This document shows positions 6,672 through 11,653 of a stretch of 11,653 bases of DNA, piece by piece. The position numbers were made by a program, and so were the translations under genes. Under the pieces are notes generated by a model. The model searched no databases. It was not told the origin of the DNA and saw only the letters and a list, made by a program, of their open reading frames with translations. Numbering within the stretch: the stretch's first letter is position 1; the number at the start of each line of letters is the position of its first letter. This DNA is from an uncultured Clostridia bacterium (lineage in GTDB: Bacteria > Bacillota > Clostridia > Oscillospirales > Ruminococcaceae), in contig CAMVBT010000050.1 in assembly GCA_947165805.1 (NCBI GenBank), forward strand, positions 1-11,653, written 5' to 3'.

Positions 6672-8054
6672 ATGCGCACCGGAAATACAAGGAACAGCCT
6701 GAGCGAACAGCTCTGGTCTTACCTGCTCAACCTGCTCAATGTTGTCTGCATAACCGTACCGTTCGGACTGTGCTGGTACTGGTGCTACGCCGATACTATC
6801 CATGTGCCCTTCTTCCACTGGGGAAATGTGGTGCTCATACTTCTCTACGCATTCATCTATTTTACCGTCTGCAAGCTGTACTCGGGATTCAGTGTCTCGA
6901 TAGTCAGGATATCGGAGCTCGTTTACAGTCAGCTCCTATCCATACTCGTGACCGATATGATAACTTATGTGATCATATTCCTGCTGTCATACCGCCTTGC
7001 TTCCGCCTGGGAGCTGTTAGTCCTGTTCATTGTGCAGTCGGCGCTTGCGGTATTCTGGTCGCTTTTTGCCAACAAGAGCTTCTTCCGCAGCAACAAGCCC
7101 ATGCGCACAGCCGTTATCTGGGACGTGAGACAGAGCATCGAAACGCTGATAAAGGAATACAAGCTCGACAAGCGCTTCGAGGTCGCGAAAACGCTGCGCG
7201 TGGAAGAATGTATGGCGGATATACCGTCGGCGCTGAAGGACATAGACGCGGTGTTCCTCTGCGGCATACACAGCGGTGAGCGCAACATCATCATCAAGCA
7301 CTGCATCGACTCGGATATCAGGGTGTTCGCGATACCGGGCGTCGGGGACGTTATAATGAGCAGCTCCGAGCCGCTGCATATACTGCACCTGCCCATAGTT
7401 TCGATAGAGCGCTACAATCCCTCTTTCGAGTATCTGTTAATAAAGCGCGCCGCGGATATCATAATATCCGGCATAGCGCTGATACTTCTCTCCCCTCTTA
7501 TGCTGGTGACAGCGATACTTATAAAGCGTGACGGCGGAACGGTGTTCTACAAGCAGAAGCGCCTTACCAAAAACCGCCGGGAATTCAACATCATCAAATT
7601 CCGCACGATGCGTATGGACGCCGAAAAGGACGGCATCGCAAGGCTTTCCACCGGCGCGTCGGACGACCGCGTGACAAAGGTAGGCCGCGTACTGCGGAAG
7701 CTGCGCATCGACGAGATACCGCAGCTTATATGCGTGCTGAACGGCACTATGTCGCTTGTGGGACCGCGTCCGGAGCGTCCCGAGATCGCCGAGCAGTATG
7801 AGAAGGAGACTCCGGAATTCGCGTTCCGATTACAGGCGAAGGCAGGTCTCACGGGCTTTGCGCAGGTCTACGGCAAGTACAACACAACTCCCTACGACAA
7901 GCTGCTCATGGATCTCCAGTACATCGCGCGGCCGAGCCTTACCGAGGACATAAAGCTGCTGTTCGCCACGATAAAGATACTGTTCATGCCCGAAAGCACC
8001 GACGGAGTAGCCGAGGGGCAGATAACCGCCTCGGAAAACAAGCCGGAAGAATAG
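6672..8054 (+). CDS. Exopolysaccharide polyprenyl glycosylphosphotransferase
   Basis: A 460-residue membrane enzyme of the WbaP-like polyprenyl-phosphate hexose-1-phosphate transferase family. It moves a sugar phosphate from a UDP-sugar to undecaprenyl phosphate, the first step in building surface or exopolysaccharide repeat units. The N-terminal part has about four or five hydrophobic helices (about 15-135), then a soluble CoA-binding-like linker region (about 145-245). The catalytic Bac_transf domain follows (256 on): a re-entrant hydrophobic helix at about 259-285, FYKQKR (292-297), KFRTM (309-313), LRIDEIPQL (344-352) with the Asp-Glu pair 347/348, GPRPERP (364-370) and AGLTGFAQVYG (391-401). 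AAAGGAGG lies 7 bases before the ATG. Which sugar is used is not evident, and no glycosyltransferase cluster follows in the window. The next gene starts one base after its stop. Confidence 0.93.
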   Translation: MRTGNTRNSLSEQLWSYLLNLLNVVCITVPFGLCWYWCYADTIHVPFFHWGNVVLILLYAFIYFTVCKLYSGFSVSIVRISELVYSQLLSILVTDMITYVIIFLLSYRLASAWELLVLFIVQSALAVFWSLFANKSFFRSNKPMRTAVIWDVRQSIETLIKEYKLDKRFEVAKTLRVEECMADIPSALKDIDAVFLCGIHSGERNIIIKHCIDSDIRVFAIPGVGDVIMSSSEPLHILHLPIVSIERYNPSFEYLLIKRAADIIISGIALILLSPLMLVTAILIKRDGGTVFYKQKRLTKNRREFNIIKFRTMRMDAEKDGIARLSTGASDDRVTKVGRVLRKLRIDEIPQLICVLNGTMSLVGPRPERPEIAEQYEKETPEFAFRLQAKAGLTGFAQVYGKYNTTPYDKLLMDLQYIARPSLTEDIKLLFATIKILFMPESTDGVAEGQITASENKPEE

Positions 8055-8055
8055 C

Positions 8056-8394
8056 ATGAAAAAGAAGATAATCATTATCGCGGCACTATGCGTCATTATC
8101 GCAGCCGCGGCGATATACGCGCATATCGCCTTTTTTGGCGGCACGGACGCGCATACTGCGGAAATAAGGAGCGACGGCACGCTGATACGCACGATAGACC
8201 TGCGGACCGCTCCCGACGAGCCATTCGTCGTAAGCGGCAGCGGCGGCACCAACACCGTCTGCGTCAAGACCGGCTCGATAAGCGTCACCGAGGCGAGCTG
8301 TCCGGACAAGATATGCGTGAAGCACGGCGAGCTCCGCTCGGAGCTGCTTCCTATCATCTGCCTGCCTAACAGGCTTGAGATAACTCTGAAATAA
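8056..8394 (+). CDS. Membrane-anchored NusG domain II-containing protein
   Basis: A 112-residue protein with one N-terminal membrane anchor (about 4-27) and an outward-facing NusG_II domain. The family pattern is visible as ASCPDKICVKHG (80-91), with C82 and C87, and ICLPNRLEI (101-109), with C102. These small proteins are common in Clostridia and their exact function is not established. Elsewhere they are often encoded near electron-transport or flavin-related membrane proteins, whereas here the partner is a sugar transferase one base upstream, with GGAAGA serving as ribosome site inside that gene. The spaced cysteines hint at a disulphide or metal site, which is inference. A strong hairpin follows directly. 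Confidence 0.88.
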   Translation: MKKKIIIIAALCVIIAAAAIYAHIAFFGGTDAHTAEIRSDGTLIRTIDLRTAPDEPFVVSGSGGTNTVCVKTGSISVTEASCPDKICVKHGELRSELLPIICLPNRLEITLK

Positions 8395-8400
8395 ATATTC

Positions 8401-8436
8401 AGCCCCGTTCCCGGAAAAAAGGAACGGGGCTTCGTT
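8401..8436. terminator. Bidirectional hairpin terminator between convergent genes
   Basis: AGCCCCGTTCC (8401-8411), a 9-base A-rich loop, GGAACGGGGCT (8421-8431), then TCGTTTATA on the plus strand. The 11-bp GC-rich stem sits 6 bases after the NusG_II gene and ends just before the spoIIID stop codon, so it can stop transcription from both sides. The T-tract is weak on both strands. Confidence 0.7.
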
Positions 8437-8726
8437 TATACTTTCTCCGCAAGTTCCCTGTACTTGCGCTTTGTCGCCATACCGCCGCGGATATGGCGCT
8501 CCTCCTTGTTGCGGTCGAGCACCTCCCTCACCTGCCGGTGAAGCTCGGGGTTCACCCGCGCCAGACGTGCCGTGATATCCTGATGTACCGTGCTTTTGCT
8601 TATTCCGAACGCTTTTCCTGCATTTCTTACCGTCGAACCGTTGTCGATTATGTATTGTGCGAGGCTTACACATCTTTCCTGTTTTGTTCCGCCTACAGAC
8701 GACGCTGTTGTTTTTGTCCGTGACAT
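8436..8726 (-). CDS. spoIIID: Stage III sporulation transcriptional regulator SpoIIID
   Basis: A 96-residue DNA-binding protein that activates and represses mother-cell genes after sigma-E during sporulation. The helix-turn-helix lies at about 32-52 (TVRNAGKAFGISKSTVHQDI), and the family-specific C-terminal segment is clear: RLARVNPELHRQVREVLD (54-71) and HIRGGMATKRKY (78-89), which includes the basic region that adds DNA contacts. The length is close to the Bacillus protein, with about 15 extra polar residues at the N-terminus. The ATG at 8726 is preceded by a strong GGAGGAGG (8741-8734). The gene is transcribed alone, against its neighbours, from a sigma-E-like promoter. It supports the organism, or its recent ancestor, being a spore former. 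Confidence 0.95.
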   Translation of the reverse strand: MSRTKTTASSVGGTKQERCVSLAQYIIDNGSTVRNAGKAFGISKSTVHQDITARLARVNPELHRQVREVLDRNKEERHIRGGMATKRKYRELAEKV

Positions 8727-8761
8727 GGATACGCCTCCTCCGAAAATTTAGTTCTGACCAA

Positions 8762-8790
8762 TTTATATGCGGAGGAAAACGGCATTATGA
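8762..8790 (-). promoter_or_regulatory. Putative sigma-E-type promoter of spoIIID
   Basis: On the minus strand, TCATAAT (8790-8784), a 14-base spacer and CATATAAA (8769-8762). Compared with the Bacillus sigma-E consensus (KMATATT, 14-15 bases, CATACAHT), the -35 box matches 6 of 7 positions and the -10 box 6 of 8. spoIIID is a known sigma-E target in Bacillus, so both the match and the position (about 35 bases before the ATG) make sense. Confidence 0.6.
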
Positions 8791-8879
8791 GCGGAACAGT
8801 TCTCTTGTGCATTGTGACTATATCCGGCGCGTATTGGAACGACGAAACAGGCAGTATCAACAACATTCCGATATGTCTC

Positions 8880-8908
8880 TTGATTATTGTCCGGATTTAG
8901 TTTATAAT
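8880..8908 (+). promoter_or_regulatory. Sigma-A-type promoter of the citrate synthase operon
   Basis: TTGATT (8880-8885), a 17-base spacer and a perfect TATAAT (8903-8908), 37 bases before the citrate synthase ATG. It diverges from the spoIIID promoter; about 90 bases separate the two. Confidence 0.8.
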
Positions 8909-8945
8909 AGTAGTGTATTGTGCTTTAAAGAAAGGAGATCGTTTC

Positions 8946-10340
8946 ATGCCGATAGTTGAAAGATCGACCGACAAGGAGATAGTAAGCCCCAAGGATAACG
9001 AAAAAAAGATACTTGAGGAGCTTTATGACAATAATCTCAGCAAGGGAACCATAGACCTGTCGCTGTACGTTGAGTACGATGTCAAGCGCGGACTCCGCGA
9101 CAGCAGCGGAAAGGGCGTTCTCGCAGGCCTGACCGAGATTTCCGATGTGGTGTCTTACGATATCGTGGACGGAAAGAAGATACCCTGCGACGGACGTCTG
9201 TTCTATCACAACTACAACATCGTTGATCTCGTAAGAGGCGCGGAGGGCAGAAGACACAACTTCGAGGAGGCAACATATCTGCTGCTTTTCGGAAAGCTCC
9301 CGAACTCCGAACAGCTCGAGCAGTTCGACAGCCTCATCAGTACATACCAGAGCCTGTCCAACAACTTCACCCGCGACGTTATCATGAAAGCGCCGAGCTC
9401 GAACATCATGAACGCCCTGCAGAAGAGCATACTGACGCTGTATTCCTACGACGACGACCCCGAGGACATCTCGGCGGCGAATGTGCTGCGGCAGTCGATA
9501 CAGATAATCGCGAAGATGCCGCTTATATCAGTTTACGCCTACTGCGCGTACAAGCACTTCAAGCTGCACGAGAGCCTTATGATACGCAACCCGAAGCCCG
9601 AATACTCAACGGCGGAGAACATACTCTATATGCTGCGCGAGAGCGGCGAGTTCACGCCCCTTGAAGCAAGCGTGCTCGATGTAGCTCTGGTCATACACGC
9701 GGAGCACGGCGGCGGTAACAACTCCACTTTCACCACCCATGTCGTCACCTCCTCCGGCACCGACACATATTCGGCTGTCGCGGCGGCTATCGCTTCGCTG
9801 AAGGGCTTCCGGCACGGCGGCGCGAACCTCAAGGCAAAGCATATGCTCGAGGATATCAAGCTGCACGTCCTCGACTGGAACAACGAGAACGCCATACGCG
9901 AATATATCACGAAGATCGTGGACAAGCAGGCTTTCGATAAGACGGGTCTTGTCTACGGCATCGGACACGCCGTATATACGCGCTCCGACCCGAGAGAGCT
10001 GATACTCAAGGACTACGCGAAGAAGCTCGCCGAGGAAAAGGGCAGGACCGCGGAATTCAAGTTCTACAACCGCGTTGAGCGGATAGCTAAAGAGGTCATC
10101 GCGGAAAAGAGACACCTATTCAAGCCGATCTGCGCGAACGTCGATTTTTACAGCGGCTTCGTATATGATATGCTGCGCATACCCGAGGAGCTGTTCACTC
10201 CGATATTCGCGATATCAAGAATTTCCGGCTGGTCGGCGCACCGTCTCGAGGAGATCATAAACAACGGAAAGATAATACGCCCTGCCTACAAGTACGTCGC
10301 GGAGCACCTTGACTATATACCGCTTGAAGAAAGAAAGTAA
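8946..10340 (+). CDS. Citrate synthase (citrate/2-methylcitrate synthase family)
   Basis: A 464-residue cytoplasmic enzyme expected to condense acetyl-CoA and oxaloacetate into citrate, the entry to the oxidative or partial TCA branch that supplies 2-oxoglutarate and glutamate. Catalytic residues are in place: H254 in HAEHGGGNNS (251-260), H341 in GIGHAVYTRSDPR (338-350), and D400 in NVDFYSG (398-404). Arginines R350 and R425 are likely substrate ligands. An N-terminal extension of about 40 residues precedes the core, typical of clostridial enzymes. The ATG at 8946 has AGGAG (8933-8937) eight bases upstream; an in-frame ATG at 8913 lacks a ribosome site and lies right behind the promoter. The gene leads an apparent operon with the exonuclease 2 bases downstream. 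The sequence alone does not rule out methylcitrate synthase activity. Confidence 0.94.
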   Translation: MPIVERSTDKEIVSPKDNEKKILEELYDNNLSKGTIDLSLYVEYDVKRGLRDSSGKGVLAGLTEISDVVSYDIVDGKKIPCDGRLFYHNYNIVDLVRGAEGRRHNFEEATYLLLFGKLPNSEQLEQFDSLISTYQSLSNNFTRDVIMKAPSSNIMNALQKSILTLYSYDDDPEDISAANVLRQSIQIIAKMPLISVYAYCAYKHFKLHESLMIRNPKPEYSTAENILYMLRESGEFTPLEASVLDVALVIHAEHGGGNNSTFTTHVVTSSGTDTYSAVAAAIASLKGFRHGGANLKAKHMLEDIKLHVLDWNNENAIREYITKIVDKQAFDKTGLVYGIGHAVYTRSDPRELILKDYAKKLAEEKGRTAEFKFYNRVERIAKEVIAEKRHLFKPICANVDFYSGFVYDMLRIPEELFTPIFAISRISGWSAHRLEEIINNGKIIRPAYKYVAEHLDYIPLEERK

Positions 10341-10342
10341 GA

Positions 10343-11290
10343 ATGAAGAAGATAATATTCGACCTCGAATGGAACCAGCCCACGAATTCACCGGCGTCAA
10401 AGCTGCTGCCGCACGGGGAGATAATCCAGATAGGCTTCATAGTGACCGGTGAGGACAACAGCATAACCGACAGGGTGGAGCTTATGATACGCCCCGTCTG
10501 CTACAAGAAGATGAATCCCTACGTCAGCTCGCTGACCGGCATAAAGCAGTCCGACATAAACAAGGGCATGACGTTCGCGGAAGCCGTCGGTATAATGGCG
10601 GCTCATTTCACTCCCGACACCGTGCTTATAACGTGGGGGGACGACGATATGCCGATATTGCGCGACAATCTCACGTTCCACGGCATAACGGGCGTCGCTC
10701 TGCCCGTGCATTATAATCTGCAGCGCATCTACTCCGCGCAGACAGGCTCGCAGCAGGCGCAGATAGGGCTGAAAACGGCGCTCGAGAATTTCGGGATAAC
10801 CGACGAGATAAAGGCGCACGACGCCCTCAACGACGCTTATATGACATTCCTTATCGCGGAAAAGCTCGACCTTGAAAAGGGCATCGCCGAATACTCGAAG
10901 CGCATAGTCGTGAAGCCCTCAAAGACGGTAGTTCAGCCGTGGGAGAAGTACACCCCCGTCTGCACCGCGAATGTCGAAACGAATATAAAGCCCGCGGGGC
11001 TTGCCGACCTTTGCAGGAAGACACACCTCTGCTGTCCCGTATGCGGGATAGACTACTCGGGCGCGGAGCTCGTGCGGCACGGGAAGTGCTCCTTTGTCGC
11101 GTCGGCGGGCTGCGAGGACTTTGACACCGTGTTCATCAGATATGAGCTGAAAAGCGGGCTGCTGTCCGTATCGTGCTTTGAGATGAACGAGGAATTTGAG
11201 AAGATATACAAGAACCGCCTGCGCATAAAGGCGCGCAACGCGAAAATACGCGAGACCCGCAAAAAAACGGCGGGTAAAGCCGATGACTGA
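10343..11290 (+). CDS. DEDDh 3'-5' exonuclease with C-terminal zinc-ribbon-like region
   Basis: A 315-residue protein with an RNase T/DnaQ-type exonuclease fold at about 1-175. Motif Exo I is FDLEWNQ with D7 and E9, Exo II is WGDDDMPIL with an Asp at 100-102, and Exo III is HDALNDAYMT with H159 and D164. This is the full DEDDh set for two-metal hydrolysis of nucleic acid 3' ends. The form resembles the Eri1/KapD branch more than a polymerase proofreading subunit. C-terminally, C231, C234, C249 and C257 could bind zinc, and the last 30 residues are very basic, both suiting RNA or DNA binding. Whether the substrate is RNA or DNA is not evident. It starts 2 bases after citrate synthase with only a weak GAAAG-type ribosome site, and overlaps the methyltransferase gene by 8 bases. 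Coupling to an rRNA modification gene makes an RNA-processing role attractive. Confidence 0.88.
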   Translation: MKKIIFDLEWNQPTNSPASKLLPHGEIIQIGFIVTGEDNSITDRVELMIRPVCYKKMNPYVSSLTGIKQSDINKGMTFAEAVGIMAAHFTPDTVLITWGDDDMPILRDNLTFHGITGVALPVHYNLQRIYSAQTGSQQAQIGLKTALENFGITDEIKAHDALNDAYMTFLIAEKLDLEKGIAEYSKRIVVKPSKTVVQPWEKYTPVCTANVETNIKPAGLADLCRKTHLCCPVCGIDYSGAELVRHGKCSFVASAGCEDFDTVFIRYELKSGLLSVSCFEMNEEFEKIYKNRLRIKARNAKIRETRKKTAGKADD

Positions 11291-11653
11291 TATTTACGGT
11301 CTCACGCTGAAAAAGCTGGCGGACAGGCTCACGGAGCTCGGCGAGAAGCCATCGCGCGCGGATATCATCTTCCCTGCCGTTTACGGGGAGCTTGTCCGGA
11401 GCTTTGACGGGCTGCCGCTGAAACAGGAAACGCTTAAAACACTCACGGAAAACTTCGCGTTCGGTGAACCCGTATGTTTGAAAAAGCTCGTTTCGGACAC
11501 TGCCGACAAGTACCTTTTTGAGCTGTCGGACGGGAACAGGATAGAGTCGGTGCTGATGAAGCACGAATTCGGGTATAATGTGTGCGTATCGACGCAGGTG
11601 GGCTGCAATATGGGCTGCCGGTTCTGCGCCAGCGGCAGACTGAAAAAGGTGCG
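11283..11653 (+). CDS. RlmN-family 23S rRNA adenine-C2 methyltransferase, N-terminal part (partial)
   Basis: The first 123 residues are present; the gene runs off the right edge. The N-terminal domain reads MTDIYGLTLKKLADRL and contains FELSDGNRIESVLM, as in RlmN. The radical SAM motif follows as VSTQVGCNMGCRFCAS, giving the C-x3-C-x2-C that holds the 4Fe-4S cluster. The RlmN reaction methylates C2 of A2503 in 23S rRNA (and A37 of some tRNAs). The following residues (GRLKKV) differ from the most common RlmN pattern, so this may be a second, divergent RlmN paralogue, and a Cfr-like enzyme cannot be fully excluded without the C-terminal half. The ATG at 11283 overlaps the exonuclease stop by 8 bases, with only a weak ribosome site, so translation is probably coupled. 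Confidence 0.88.
   Translation, partial: MTDIYGLTLKKLADRLTELGEKPSRADIIFPAVYGELVRSFDGLPLKQETLKTLTENFAFGEPVCLKKLVSDTADKYLFELSDGNRIESVLMKHEFGYNVCVSTQVGCNMGCRFCASGRLKKV

Noticed and set aside
8086-8673. Minus-strand ORF of 195 residues spanning the NusG_II and spoIIID region
   Set aside because: It crosses the shared terminator and overlaps spoIIID in another frame; no motif is seen.

Overview
The window looks like a chromosomal segment from a Gram-positive, spore-forming anaerobic Clostridia, most likely an Oscillospiraceae/Ruminococcus-type gut bacterium. This is inferred from strong AGGAGG-type ribosome binding sites, lipoprotein-type binding proteins, a SpoIIID regulator, a clostridial-type citrate synthase, and the moderately high GC with AT-rich intergenic regions. 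No species is claimed. Coding density is high. There is no phage, CRISPR array, rRNA or tRNA.

Region 1 (1-1330, minus strand): a polar amino acid ABC uptake system. It has a lipoprotein substrate-binding gene with its own promoter and a rho-independent terminator. A near-consensus promoter then drives a permease gene that runs off the left edge.

Region 2 (1440-6650, plus strand): a second, divergently transcribed amino acid transport operon. Its first gene is the most striking item in the window: a family 3 solute-binding lipoprotein whose two halves are in swapped order, that is, an apparent natural circular permutation. A 167-bp inverted-repeat element and a further hairpin separate it from the permease. 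The permease, ATPase, EamA/DMT transporter and NhaC-family antiporter genes then follow with overlapping ends, and the run closes with a strong hairpin terminator. The inferred role is amino acid (or similar metabolite) import, combined with an efflux or exchange carrier and an ion-coupled carrier.

Region 3 (6660-8435, plus): a polyprenyl-phosphate sugar-1-phosphate transferase, which starts surface polysaccharide repeat units, followed one base later by a small membrane-anchored NusG-domain-II protein. A hairpin shared with the convergent spoIIID gene ends the unit.

Region 4 (8436-8945): spoIIID on the minus strand, preceded by a plausible sigma-E-type promoter and divergent from a housekeeping promoter.

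Region 5 (8946-11653, plus): citrate synthase, then a DEDDh 3'-5' exonuclease with a C-terminal zinc-ribbon-like region 2 bases later, then the 5' part of an RlmN-family radical SAM methyltransferase that overlaps the exonuclease by 8 bases and runs off the right edge.
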